A stretch of 64,000 nucleotides of DNA from Bedellia somnulentella (GCA_963576735.1 OY755171.1:11532001-11596000); one strand, 5' to 3'; counted from the stretch's first letter, positions 19,376-30,830 are shown. Notes: a model not told the origin generated them from the sequence alone. Numbers and translations are program-made.

Positions 19376-20266
19376 AGATATCAGGGTTGTTTGATTTTCC
19401 TAATGGGTCCTTAAACGAATAAACAGTATCTTGAATTTCAATCTACCTTCAGCAATAATTCTGGTGGAACAAGAGGAAAAGTCTATACAATATAAAAAGG
19501 AAAACTCGTCGAAAGGGTTTTAATATCCTTAAGTAGTGATGATACGGACTGGGCCGCAGAGCCCTCGGTCCGTTTCTTATAAAAGAGTTGCCAACTCTAA
19601 TCCGCGCTAACGTATATCTTGCAAATCTTCTTGAGTCATCGTATCCTTTCAAATAAATACGAATCAGGGGTATCAGCAATTTTTGTCGTTAACAATATTA
19701 TATTGGTGTTTTTGTTTGTCATGGGATTTGATGAACTTGTTAAAAATTTACATTTTTACCAAATGAGCGTGTTAAAACATTCCATTTTGTACCGAATCAA
19801 TGTTGAATATTTCAAAATAATTTAAAAACAGAAGATTTAACAGAACTGCTCATACAAAATTTCATGAGTAGTTATTAAAAAAGTTTCTGATAATGATTTG
19901 TCATTTGTCACGCAGACGAAGTTGTGTGGGTCAACTAGTTTTATTATAATAGCTTACTAATTTATGAGAGGAAATAGTCAAATATAACACACTGAAAATA
20001 AACACCCTGATTTCCCCCTTTTATCGATCAATGATACATAGCACACTTGAAGAAATTATACTGTCACAGCTTTCAGTATGGTTTAAGCTTTAGACCGATT
20101 TTATTATATATTTTTTTATGTATGAAATCTACCGCTAGGCATTTATGGCATATTGATACCATGTTAAGATTAGCCAAAAACTTTTAGTCGATGTCAGTAT
20201 TGACTGTCAATTTCGGTCGATTTATAATAAATAGCTGAAATCGGCCTCTTACTTCACACCGCACCA
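19376..20266. other. Intergenic DNA, nothing recognised
   Basis: The short open frames here have no splice context or recognisable motif. Confidence 0.45.
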
Positions 20267-21765
20267 GGAGGGCAATTCTCACACGGTAGATATTATATCA
20301 ATTTCGATATTTATCACTTTTGTGATATTTTGCGATCGATATTTGACTTGAGCTATTCTCACTCCATCCGATCGATATTTTTCTATTGAAAACCAGCCGA
20401 TATGATGATATATATCAAAGGATGATATCGTGTGGTCACGATCAGACGATATGATGATATTTGAAGATGTCGTGCGAACGGTAGCCATTTTGTTTACAAA
20501 TTTTGTTTGAATACTTATAGATAGAAAACTAAAATGTAGGTAAATATATTAAATGGATTATAGATCAAATAGTCTTAGAAGTTGTAAATAATAGGGCTCA
20601 TAATGAAAACCAGTTCTGATTTTGTGTATACCTATACACAAATCAGAAATTACTGATTGTGGGCCCAATTTAGCGAAACCATTTCTTTAAATTATTGTAT
20701 GAATTCTGTATATGTGTGCTAAATAAAAACATTCTTTTCTTTCTTTTCTTTTCTTTAATATCTACTTGGATCAACGTTAATTATATTATTAAAATATAAA
20801 AATATATTATTTTTCCATTATAAAATTTCAAAAACTAAATTCGGTTGTCGGATGGTCCATTTGGGAATTCAGACTTTGCTAGTTACCGGCAAAGTACACT
20901 TAAAGGAAAATTTAAACAAACCAAAACATATGTAAATATTGACAAATTCAATATTCAATTTTTTAAGGTGGCTTCAATCGTGTTTGCCACAATTCGGTAT
21001 GCAAAGTTTTTTTTTTTGTATTTATTAAATATTTATATTCGATAGTAAACACGAACATAAAAGACTGATTTGAATATTTTCCATTTAAAATGAGTAATTG
21101 TAAAGTTATGATTTTTTAAAGATTGTTCAACTTTTGTACTTAATGACGTCATCGATTGATAAAATACGTAGCGACATGCAAATGAAGCGAAATGTTTTAT
21201 AAAAACGTTGCTGATTGCAAAGCATATCACGAATTTGAGATGTCAAATGAAATTATTACGATATTATACTAAACAAACCTATGACTTTCGATATTTTATA
21301 AATAAAGTGCAAAACCGTATGTCTTTGAAACAACGTTGAAGGTCAAACACTGTTACAGTTTTTTGATAAAATAACAGTCATCTTAGCTTCAATTGATAAA
21401 ATTTCAAGAAAATATTGTTTATAACCATAATATCTCGAAATGGTTTTGTAATCAGCATCATTTTAGTAAAACTTTGCATACCGAATTATTTCGCCAATGT
21501 CGAGTAAAAATATTGACAGATATGAAGACCTTTTCATATCTAAGATGACAGTTAAACTGACCTTTCGTTCAATTCATTCGCTTGGATCATTGATTTCGGT
21601 CTTCGTTCTTTAATGTCTAAGGAAAAATTACTACCGTGTGCGAGAATACAGTTTCAATCTATCAATAGAAATATATTTCACTTTGTGATATTTTTCACAT
21701 GACATTGAACACTTGATATAATTTCTATGATAGTAATGATATCGAACTTGCGAGAATTGCCCTCC
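20267..21765. mobile_element. 1.5 kb element with terminal inverted repeats
   Basis: GGAGGGCAATTCTC at 20267-20280 is exactly reversed at 21752-21765. Both subterminal regions carry CACGGTAG/CTACCGTGTG and repeated GATATGATGATAT or TTTGTGATATTT blocks. No transposase frame is present, so it would be non-autonomous. No target duplication is evident. Confidence 0.65.
20611..20650. repeat. Short perfect hairpin
   Basis: CTGATTTTGTGTATA is followed after two bases by TATACACAAATCAG, giving a 14 bp stem with one bulged base. Confidence 0.7.
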
Positions 21766-21804
21766 AGTACGATATATAATGATTATACCTACATGGAAAC
21801 CAAT

Positions 21805-22095
21805 ATCATGATACAACCCACATAGAAAGGATGAATGATTATAAATTGGTCAATGATATTTATAAAATCAATGTGGAAGGTAATGTCAGTAGAGGACGAC
21901 CACGGAGGGCACATTAAGATCAAATAGTGAATGTGTTTAATAAGGCAGGCGTCCGAAAAGAGAAGAAAATAAGAGCATGTATAAAAACATTGATGAATAT
22001 AGACCCGAAGGGCGAGAGGTTTTCCAGGATCATACAAAGTGGCGATAGCGATTTCTGCCTACCCCAATAGAACTTGTGGCGTGAGTATATGTAAT
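21805..22095 (+). repeat. LINE 3' end fragment (same family as 34690-36210)
   Basis: It matches the last 290 bp of the LINE, from the GGTAATGTCAGTAGAGGACG block to CAAAGTGGCGATAGCGATTTC, CTACCCCAATAG and GGCGTGAGTATATG. The frame is broken. It is a 5'-truncated dead copy. Confidence 0.8.
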
Positions 22096-23360
22096 TACGT
22101 GTTATTGATAGATTAATTAATATTAATAGAAAACAACCACAGTAGACGTTTTTGGAACAAATAATTAACATTAAATAATGCAATAAAATTAAAACTGATA
22201 GCTTATTCAATTGAATAAGAAAACCCTTATCTATCCGTTTTAATTTTCCAAAATAATAGTTTTTCCGAAGCTTTTAGTAATAAAAGGCGTGAGGTAATTT
22301 GGGAATCCGCCATCACAATCGCAGTACATTTACAATTTGAGTTAAATTTATTTGTTTCCGTAAACTGTAAGCTATTGTTAGCAATTGCTGTCAACTAGAC
22401 AGCTTGTAAAGCCATTTCATTTTGCGAGAGCTTGAGAAGCTTTGAGCCTCTAAATGGCAAAGTTATTTCAAATATAGGGATCGAAATATTTAAATAAAGG
22501 TAACACTGGTAGTTTTGAAACTAGCTTGATTTTTAAATGGAAAACATGGCTTCATAAAAGCTTCGAATGTCATAGTGGTTACCGTTCAATATTCATGTCA
22601 GGACCTTTTTTCTACGGCTTTATAGGCAAAATCAGTACTGATTTGCATCGAGTCCAATACTTCTTTTCTAAAGTCATATGTTTGATCAATTTATCAAGGT
22701 TGTTAACGGTGAGAGGAAACCGACATGGAGTTGTACTTAGTAATGTGATAGTGTGACTTGAGTCAGAACACTTTTATCAATTGACAACAGAGAGTACATA
22801 CCTTACCTTGAGTACATAAATTAATAAATTGGGAATAATTTCATTTATTAAAAAAGTTTCTATGCGAGTAAATATTGATCCATTAAAATGTCCAATAATT
22901 TGATTTTTATTACTTTATAGTAGGGGGGCAGTTCTCTGTATTAAATAAAAATTGCATTATTTATTTTAGAAATATATAATCTCCTTATTTATATATAAAA
23001 TAAAAATATGTTGAAAAATATTGGAGGATCGTTTTAGGCCAAAGTATTAAAAATCTTATTTGGGCACCTCATTTCAAGTCAGTCAACAATCTTTAGAAGA
23101 GAATATTCCAGCTATTTTGGCAGGATATTATCTGGAAAAAATAACAAGATTAGCAAAAGAAGACAGATTTAAGTTGTAACAAAGAATGTGCGAACTTGTT
23201 CGAGTATTTATATTATATTTTAGCTATAATTAACCCTTAGATCAAACCCTTAAATGCTGTACCAACAGACAAAACAAGTGTTTATCCTTAGCTGATATCT
23301 TACATAGTAAATCAAATTTAGGGTTGAACAGTCATAACCTATAGGTTATTTTATGTTATT
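22096..23360. other. Intergenic DNA, nothing recognised
   Basis: It is AT-rich with no supported exon. The frame at 22526-22756 has no splice or start context. Confidence 0.45.
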
Positions 23361-23587
23361 CATATACATACATACATATATATACTCACGGCTAGAAATC
23401 CCTAGAAGCTTCTCAGCGAAGAAATTCCTCAGCCACTTTTAGAAGTTGAGTAGGAAAATAATTGCAAAGTAAATGTTTTTCGTGATGAGTCTCCAACCGC
23501 ATCGCCCAAAACTCACTTAAAAAGCCCCAATACCCTTAGCTGCCTCTTACGAACACCCATGGTAAGAAATGGGGTAGTGCTATTCTT
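23361..23587 (-). repeat. SINE-A, minus copy of a head-to-head pair
   Basis: This is a nearly complete copy from the CATACATA tail to GGGGTAGTGCTATTCTT. Confidence 0.8.
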
Positions 23588-23590
23588 ATT

Positions 23591-23682
23591 AGTTGCAAAA
23601 GTGGCTGAGGAATTTCAAATTCCTTAGCTCTGGCTACCCCATCTAGGGATTTATAGCCGTGTTTATATGTATGTATGTATGT
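23591..23682 (+). repeat. SINE-A, plus 3' half of a head-to-head pair
   Basis: It holds the 3' half from GTGGCTGAGGAATTTC to the (TATG)n tail, directly abutting the minus copy. Confidence 0.8.
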
Positions 23683-23819
23683 CATGTGCATTATTATACA
23701 GCAATACAGTATGTTTTCTTGTTCACACTGAGAAGCAAAATATATTTTTTGTAGTCATTTTCGAGTATTAATAACAATACTGCTTTTCTTTACCTTACTT
23801 ACATTTTCAGGTGTGTTCT

Positions 23820-23849
23820 TTATTCCTTTTTGGTTTCATGTGTGTGAAC
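23820..23849 (-). CDS. Histidine-rich gene, terminal exon
   Basis: The acceptor TTTATTTCAG is followed by VHTHETKKE and a TAA. The VHTH start echoes the EHTH start of the cassettes. Confidence 0.75.
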   Translation of the reverse strand, partial: VHTHETKKE

Positions 23850-26800
23850 CTGAAATAAAAGTTTCTAATATAACTTAATGCGATTAATGTTTTTTTTACT
23901 ATTTGTTAACTATTCTGAAATTCAAAGCCTTCCATTTTATGTACTGGGTGATTAACTTTGCTTGAACCCCAAACATAACTTTAAGTAAAAAATATCCTTC
24001 TCATATAAAGACATAACTTTTAAAATTTCATTATTGTTTTTTTTTGCATGATAATCTCATGCGGGGATAATTACTAATCAATTAAGCAAATAAAAATTTT
24101 CAACACCAGCGTACGTCGGGGCGACGGGGGCGCATACTCGAATGTCATGGGTTCGAGGCCCGCTGGTGTCAAAATGTTTATTTGCTTAATTAATTAGTTT
24201 TAAAGTTAATTTTGAACTCATCTATGTGGCCATACTGAACAATTAGTTTAATGTGATATTGGAATCGCTCAGTAACTTACAAAGAGTAAAGTAATAAGTG
24301 ACTTGTCTCACGTGTTCAAACGTATAGTCCGACGCGGGCTTACATTCGCAATTACTTTTTAACAGGTTGTAACTATACCATCGTTAGAGGTATGTGGTAT
24401 TATTACTGTATTATTATATAAAATTCCTCTTATCTTTTTATATATAAGACATGTGTTGGCCTCTAATGAAATTATAATATTGTGGGCAATTACCAACATT
24501 GATTACGCCAGTGAATTTAATGTTTAAACTTTTACCACTGATTCATGATTGTACATACATACATATACTCACGCTATTAGTTCCCATTGGGTTAGACAGA
24601 GACTATCGATCGCCCATTTTGTGCGATCCTGACAAACTTCTCTAGCTTCATTTACATCCATCAATCTTTTCATACATGCTCCTTTATTCTTCATAATTCG
24701 GACGCCTGCCTTTTGAAGTGACTGTAATCACAAATATTATACACTATCGTAGAGATATACGAGTATACTCTCGGTTTCTATGTGGTGTGCTCAACTAACC
24801 TCCTCAGAAGAGTCGTGTCCTTTGTTGTGGTGATGGTGATGCCCTTCGTGTTTGTCGTGTGTGTGTTCCTGAAATAACACAATATACATAGAGAAGAGTA
24901 ACAGAAGTTGACTTATATTGTATTCTATATTCACTATACGGTGGTGGTGGTTTGGTATTTGGTATATTTTCATACGTTTTAGTTAAAAAAAGAAGTTAGA
25001 ATAATTTATGCGTTCAAAAAAATGCGTCACGAAGTGTTATGCTGCAACACTGAGAAATGTCGGGTGAGAAGAGCGTGAAATATTTTCCCATGGATGTTCA
25101 CGAGAAAACTGAAATTACGAAGCTTCTCGAGTTATTGTTCGCAGAAGCGGTTGGAAACCCACCACTGACAATCCTTTATTTGCTCATCTTTTCCCTTCCA
25201 ACGGTGGCAAGGGAATTACTCTCTCGCTTACGAAACTCTGACTTCAGACTTCAGATGTACAAGTATATTCTAAGTTAAGTTAGATGTATAAGGCAATAAG
25301 TTGATAAGTATTATATAAAATGAGAGGTAAATGATTGATCAACTAACTTCCTCTGAAGAATCATGTCCTTTGTTGTGATGGTGATGATGTCCTTTATGTT
25401 CATCGTCATGGGTGTGCTCCTGAAAGTTGTAAAAAGATCTATAAATTAAAATTAATATCAGTATAGATAAACTTGGTTTTTTGTATCAAGATTGATAAAA
25501 GCAGATTGAAATAGGCGAAATGTCTTGATCCGTCAGTCAGATTTACAAAAAAAAATGCTTGCTATATTTAATTCTATAAATTTAATTTAATAAAGTGCCT
25601 CATTTATTACTTATTAGTTATTCTTATTGATGTTAAAACTTTTATTAAACATAGGCCTGCCCCTTGTCAAAACGTGGGTAAGGACATACAGGTGTGATAA
25701 AGATGAAAGTAATATAGTTACTAACCTCCTCAGAAGAATCGTGTCCCTTGTTGTGATGATGGTGATGTCCCTCGTGCTCATCGTGGGTATGTTCCTAAGA
25801 AATAATCACAACTAATCAGTTACATAAATATGTATTTTATGACCTAAAATCGCTTTTTAATGGATTGCGACATTTGTTTAATTCTACTAGATAATATAAA
25901 TTTATAGACATTAAATACCATTCTTGTAGCTCAGAAGTTAATTAGTAAGTCTCCGCGCTGTACAGGGAAGGGATTCATTCTTTAATTTTTGTTAACAACT
26001 TTGTTTGATAATATGAAATGTGTTTTTTTTTGTAGAGATAGTAAGTGTATTGTAATAACTTACACTTCTGATAACCTTTCGAATTTCGTCATTGGTTTGA
26101 TAGATAACTATACTTGTATGTTAAATGGCTACTCTGAATACTAGCTGAAGAACCACCGTATTTACAAAAAATACTATGTACCTACTTACGGCTATTAATT
26201 GAAAAAAAATGGTAGCCAGAGCTTTAGTATATTGGCAGTTATGTGGGGGAAAGATTGTAAACAAGGGATGGTCAGTGATAGATCTCCAGACACATCGCCC
26301 ATCAATAACTTAAATATTTCTAGGAAAGAAACGAGTTGATTCGGTTTTAAATCAACATTAAACCATAACATAAAAACTAGTATTTTAACCACTCTAATCC
26401 AAGATACGAGGCATAAAACATTTTTTAATAACAAAAACTAATTTTAAAAACTTAATAAATAGTAAAATTTATCAATACAAATTTAATAAACGAGTTAATA
26501 TTTTAGATTTTAATTTCTCATGTAAGTATATAATAGAAGGGTAACTCTTTATTGCCTCTCATATCACATATTTTACAGTCATTAAGTTTGTAAATAGATG
26601 TACAATTGGTGGTCCTATCACATCAAGGTATACAGACATTCTTTATATGGTTAGGTCAGTGAATTAATTTAGAAGAATAGTGTACATTTGTATTTTAATA
26701 CAACATTTGATTAAGTTACTTTAAACTCCATATAGAAATAAAGGAAACTACAATTTATAAGTCAGACACAAAAGGAAGATTATCCTATCCCACTTTATTA

Positions 26801-28001
26801 GAAGTTCAGTGGATTTTGACTAAGAAACTAACTTTTAAATCGGTATTTTACAAGTTGAAAGCAAGAATGGTCTTTGTTAAAACAAATTTAATTAAACTTA
26901 GCTAACTGCAATCCTTACTACGAGTACAGAGTTATTTTTATCAAACAATAGTTTTGGTTTAACATGATGAGTTGGTATTTTTTAACTGGCAAAAAGAAGG
27001 ACGGAAGGACGAAGGACGATGTTATTTTTTTTTATATATGATCACTTATATCTTTTGACAGGGTAATCCGATTATGACAAAAATAATTGGATAGAGAAAA
27101 AAATATTTCCCTAAAGGTATAAAAAGGGGTTGTTATAGAGGGTTGGAAAGTTTACAACGTACCTCTTCAGAAGAATCGTGTCCCTTGTTGTGGTGATGGT
27201 GATGACCTTCATGACCCTGTGAAATTATTGAGTTAAAGAAAACATATTTCATACAATTAACTAAATTTAATTGAACCTCGTAATATCAGCTGCAAATATT
27301 CGTAATGAGGTAGTAATATATCTACCTTATATAATATAATTCTCAATATAATAGATTCGTTATAGGTGGAGATTTTTAATTGGCATTGCATTGTTTACTT
27401 TATTGTTTAGTTAATGTATACGTTGTAAATCTTTCAAATAAAATGAAAAATAAAATAAATAAACATACATACATATACTCACGGCTATAAATCCCTTAAC
27501 GGGGTAGCCAGAGCTTTGGAATGAGAAATGCCTCAGCCACTTTTAGAAGTTAATTGGGGAAAAGATGGTAATAATAAATATTTTTGGTGACGGGTCTCCA
27601 ACCACATTGCCCAAAAATCACTTAAAAAGCCCCTATACCCTTAGTCGCCTCTTACGATCACCCACGGGTAGAAATGGGGTAGTGTTATTCTAAGCCGACA
27701 CTACACGGCAAACAAAAAGTTTAATACGTGAATGTTAACATGTTATGGCGTGAACGCGAACACTTAACTAAAGAATTATATGAAATCACTTACCGGCTCA
27801 TCAGCGGGAGCTCTGAAAAGAAAATTATAAAAAAATATTATATACAGATAAGACATTAACCACAAATACCATTAATTTATTTCAGTTGTGAATTGAGCTT
27901 AAATAACACCATGCCTTTTTTCCTAGATAGCATACTTACGGCAAGCAGGTCACCATCGCCACACACATAACGAGCCCCAAAAAAAATATAGTCTTCATGA
28001 T
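23820..28001 (-). CDS. Secreted histidine-rich repeat protein, multi-exon gene
   Basis: Coding parts in transcript order are 27998-27940, 27812-27794, 27216-27163, 25794-25726, 25419-25348, 24868-24800 and 23849-23820, giving 123 residues. All junctions are AG/GT with GTAAGT, GTACGT or GTTAGT donors, and the frame is continuous to TAA. Exon 1 encodes a signal peptide (MKTIFFLGLVMCVAMVTC). The next exon gives PAPADEP. Four phase 0-0 cassettes follow, each with GHHHHHNKGHDSSEE, three of them preceded by EHTHD and a short acidic/basic stretch. The last exon is VHTHETKKE. The function is unknown. Five-histidine blocks could bind zinc or copper, and SSEE has S-x-E sites of the kind phosphorylated in the secretory pathway. 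Both are inferences. An upstream non-coding exon is likely, because CAG lies just before the ATG exon. Confidence 0.82.
24074..24197. mobile_element. Hairpin element with tRNA T-arm-like core
   Basis: Arms of about 38 bp (CTAATCAATTAAGCAAATAA and its complement, then ACACCAGCG and CGCTGGTGT) enclose CATGGGTTCGAGGCCCG, which resembles a tRNA T arm or pol III B box. It lies in an intron of the histidine-rich gene. A similar design occurs at 53007-53113. Confidence 0.7.
24555..24722 (-). repeat. LINE 3' end fragment, minus
   Basis: It reads as the reverse complement of the LINE tail (CATATACTCACGC, TTCCCATTGGG, AGAGACTATCGATCGCC, then GGACGCCTGCC). It lies in an intron of the histidine-rich gene. 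Confidence 0.8.
24800..24868 (-). CDS. Histidine-rich gene, cassette exon 4
   Basis: This 69 nt, phase 0-0 exon encodes EHTHDKHE then GHHHHHNKGHDSSEE. Acceptor TTATTTCAG, donor GTTAGT. Confidence 0.82.
25110..25240 (+). repeat. SINE-A, degenerate
   Basis: GCGGTTGGAAACCCACCAC, CATCTTTTCCC and GGTGGCAAGGGAATT follow SINE-A order. It sits in an intron between two cassettes. Confidence 0.5.
25348..25419 (-). CDS. Histidine-rich gene, cassette exon 3
   Basis: This 72 nt, phase 0-0 exon encodes EHTHDDEHK then GHHHHHNKGHDSSEE, one codon longer than its neighbours. Acceptor ACTTTCAG, donor GTTAGT. Confidence 0.82.
25648..25680 (+). repeat. SINE-B fragment
   Basis: AGGCCTGCCCCTTGTC and AAAACGTGGGTA are the only parts left. 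Confidence 0.5.
25726..25794 (-). CDS. Histidine-rich gene, cassette exon 2
   Basis: This 69 nt, phase 0-0 exon encodes EHTHDEHE then GHHHHHNKGHDSSEE. Acceptor TTTCTTAG, donor GTTAGT. Confidence 0.82.
26184..26370 (-). repeat. SINE-A, degenerate
   Basis: ACTTACGGCTATTAATT, GGTAGCCAGAGC and GATCTCCAGACACATCGCCC survive in SINE-A order, within an intron of the histidine-rich gene. Confidence 0.6.
26371..27162. other. Intron DNA, nothing recognised
   Basis: This is AT-rich intron of the histidine-rich gene. No further cassette was seen. Confidence 0.5.
27163..27216 (-). CDS. Histidine-rich gene, cassette exon 1
   Basis: This 54 nt, phase 0-0 exon encodes GHE then GHHHHHNKGHDSSEE. It lacks the EHTH lead of later cassettes. 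Acceptor ATTTCACAG, donor GTACGT. Confidence 0.82.
27463..27709 (-). repeat. SINE-A
   Basis: This is a nearly full-length, well conserved minus-sense copy in an intron of the histidine-rich gene. Confidence 0.88.
27794..27812 (-). CDS. Histidine-rich gene, 19 nt micro-exon
   Basis: One nucleotide completes the split proline codon, then APADEP follows, ending in phase 0. Acceptor CTTTTCAG, donor GTAAGT. It probably spans the signal cleavage region. Confidence 0.78.
27940..28001 (-). CDS. Histidine-rich gene, signal-peptide exon
   Basis: Acceptor ATGTTTCAG, then ATC and the ATG at 27998-27996. The exon ends in phase 2 before GTAAGT. It encodes a hydrophobic leader ending in VTCLP. Confidence 0.82.
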
Positions 28002-28124
28002 CTGAAACATAAAAATATTTTTTGAATTTATATTATATACCAACACCCATGAAATATAATAAACAATTATAATACTGACGATATTAATCAACTGCAACTA
28101 TCAATGACACAGAGAGGTGATTAC

Positions 28125-28157
28125 TAAATGTGATTGCAATGAACTGTTGTTTTTATA
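28125..28157 (-). promoter_or_regulatory. Core promoter of the histidine-rich gene
   Basis: TATAAAA on the minus strand (28157-28151) lies 32 bp before a TTAGT initiator at about 28125, the spacing expected of an insect TATA promoter. A donor CA|GTATTA at 28075 would join a short non-coding exon to the acceptor at 28002, giving a 74 bp intron. Confidence 0.6.
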
Positions 28158-28159
28158 GT

Positions 28160-29934
28160 TTGCCTCATTCTTATATTGGTACGTTGAGCTTCCTTTATCA
28201 CCTTTGTTTACTGACATTTGCCCTATTTTTCCAATTTTATTTCGCACGAATATTGATAACAATAGCTATGGTCTTGTTATTCTATTTAGATTAAGTAGCT
28301 ATAATCTGCTCAAACTCGGACCTACTTTGTTGTTAATACAAACATAAAGAACCCACTCAAGAATACAAGTAATAACTTCCGGAGTTTTTCCATTTCGGTC
28401 GATGAAGTTTTCGGAAAGTGAATTCGCCGCCTGTATTACCTACTTGCAAATAAAATTGTAAACCCGTTTAAAAGTTCGTGATGAAGTGGAGTTCGAAAAT
28501 GGTATTATAAATTCAGCAGTTTACAATCACAACGCGACTTTACTGAGAGCAAAAAATGGCGGCAAACTCGTTACAACTTTTCCTATTTTTCTACGTTAAT
28601 TTCACCAGGAGATTAACAACTCTAGAGTCTTTCTTGACAAAAAGTATTTCATCACCTATTTACTTTTAAAGTAGCACCTTTATAATGTGATCCAATAAAC
28701 CATTAAGTTGAAGTTTTTAGAATTATCCCCCGTAATTGATTTGCTTGAAATAAAAATATCTGGCTTTCAACTTTAAAAGTCCCTATTGTCTAGTAAGCAA
28801 GAGTTGTGAATGAAAATGCAAAAGTATTGAGCAAGCGAGCAATGAAATGTTAAGGATGAATAAGTTAATTGGCCTCCGGAGCGTATCGGCTTGCCCTCCT
28901 GTGGCACAGAGGAATGCATTTAAATTGGATTTTAAGAGTTGAAATCACCGCTCCGCCGCCGCCGCCGCCCGCCGCCACGTAGCGTTCCGCCTTTTCCAGC
29001 CTTGTTAGAGCCAATCTCAAAGTTTACGTAAACGAGTAAACCTTCTGAAACCAAATTTATCGAGATCAATCCAAACTGTAAATCAAACTGTTTCAATTTA
29101 AACTTGTTTTTAAAAAGCTTGCTGCCAACATCGATACAACGGATTAAAGTTGTTGTACCTGAATCAACTTTTTAAACGGTTTCCAGTGAAAATATTATTT
29201 TGAACATATTCCTTAATGGGTTGACATTATTTACTGTAGTTAGAATATGGAGTAATATTTTTTACAGATTCAGATAACTCGCGTAGCTATGTCATGTCGG
29301 AAAATAGGGTAGGTATTTTAAGTAAAGTGGTTGGAATACCATTACATATTTCTCTTATCAGCTTTCAAAAGCAAAAAATATTGGTTAAAATTTACTATTT
29401 CGTTTTACCCATGTTAACGCTTGCTTCCGTATAGAAAGAAACATTGTCGTTTAGAAGCCTAGTTTCAGTCAAACACGGTTTAATTATTCTGTAAGCTAGC
29501 ACTCTTTTTGAACAGTCAACATTGACCCCTGTTAGTACCAACTGACAATAAAAAAATCTTCAACGTAAAGACAGATACGGAACAGTACAAGCAGTTGAAC
29601 TTCAAGGTGCTGACAGCCACTGTAGGAGTGGTTCTCGTATATGGATCACTGGCTAACCTGCTTCAGGAGTGCGTTATCTTTAAATTAAGACATACGTTTT
29701 ATTCAGAAAATATATACTCATGATAATATGTATAAAATTTTCCGAAAGTAGTTTTTGTCGTCAGGGTGATCATTAAATATGGAAGTGGTCATTAAACAGA
29801 TGCAAAGTGCGTAGGAGATTAACTGATAGTAAACTATTACCAGTTTTTTCATATATTATAAGAGATTACTTTTTATTACACATCAAAAAAGAAATATTTC
29901 TAAATTTGAAGTTTTACCAAAACATAGGTCACTC
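28160..29934. other. Intergenic DNA without supported genes
   Basis: The only feature of note is a short (CCG)n run at about 28951-28975. The short ATG frame at 28555 is not supported. Confidence 0.5.
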
Positions 29935-30129
29935 AAAATCACTTTGAAAGCCCCAATACTTTTAGTCGCCTTTTACAGCACCCACGAGAAGAAATGGGGT
30001 AGTGCTTTTCTGAGCCGACACTACAAACTTTTCCTTACTCAACTTTTAAAAGTGGCTGAGGGATTTCTAATTCCGAAGCTCTGGCTACCCCTTTTAGGTA
30101 TTTATAGCCATGAGTATATGTATGTATTT
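29935..30129. mobile_element. SINE-A with inverted 5' part (twin-priming structure)
   Basis: Bases 29935-30027 are the first about 90 bp of SINE-A on the minus strand. They are followed directly by the last about 100 bp on the plus strand (30028-30129), and the middle of the SINE is missing. A 5' inversion with loss at the junction is what twin priming by LINE machinery produces. Confidence 0.75.
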
Positions 30130-30684
30130 ATATTGTGTGTTCTTCCGAGATCAAAACAACGCTCAAAATTAAAATTCATGCAAACCATACCATAATACTC
30201 AATTATAATAGTTCATTGAACTCTAACATGTTATCTAAAAGTTCCACTTAATTAATCATAAATCGTTAGGAATGTTTATTTAATTGGGTTATACATAGTT
30301 TTATGCATTAAAGTGCCAGTAACACGAAATAAATTTTAATATTATTTTGCACCTAACCAGTCCAAATAAAATTGCAAAGCTATATCAAGACTTTATCTAG
30401 AGTTTTTACAAACCTAACTGTTAATTATATTTTTTATAATTAATCTTCCTTACTAGCTAAAATAATCCTCGCCTATAGATTTTGAACACCAACATTAACA
30501 GACACATACTTGAAGCACATTTAAATATATAAATAAATAAATAAGTTGCAATGCATACTTGTATCAATATATCACTCTAAATAAGTGATTTTAGAGCCAA
30601 ATTTTACCTTACAGTTGAGTTAAATTGCATCATGAAATCTATTAAAATATTTAATTCTTCTTCATTGGCATTAAAATATCAATA
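30130..30684. other. AT-rich DNA, nothing recognised
   Basis: No exon or repeat family was identified. Confidence 0.45.
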
Positions 30685-30830
30685 TCTAATATATAAAATT
30701 CACGTGTCGAAGTGTTTGTCCCCAAACTCCGCCTAAAAGCTGAACTGATTTCAATCTAATTTTGCATACACTTTTGGTAGGTCTGAGAATAGTTTTCTGA
30801 ACATTTTTATAATCCTAATTGATAAGGAAT
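30685..30830 (+). mobile_element. Possible Helitron 5' end fragment
   Basis: TCTAATATATAAAATTC follows an A, with GTGTTTGTCCCCAAACTCC next, a sequence I associate with one end of insect Helitron-like elements. No matching CTRR end was identified. Confidence 0.35.

Noticed and set aside
23361..23682. Twin-priming inversion
   Set aside because: The minus copy already contains the 3' end, so the plus 3' half duplicates it; these are two SINE copies rather than one inverted copy.
24791..24973. Single 60-codon histidine-rich frame
   Set aside because: Only 24800-24868 is exon; the part upstream of its acceptor is intron.
25925..25985. tRNA-like GTAGCTCAGAAGTTAATTAG
   Set aside because: No T arm or acceptor stem pairing could be made; treated as chance or a very old relic.
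28555..28670. ATG frame starting MAANSLQLFLFF
   Set aside because: About 38 codons with no splice partner or conserved motif; the hydrophobic start is not enough.
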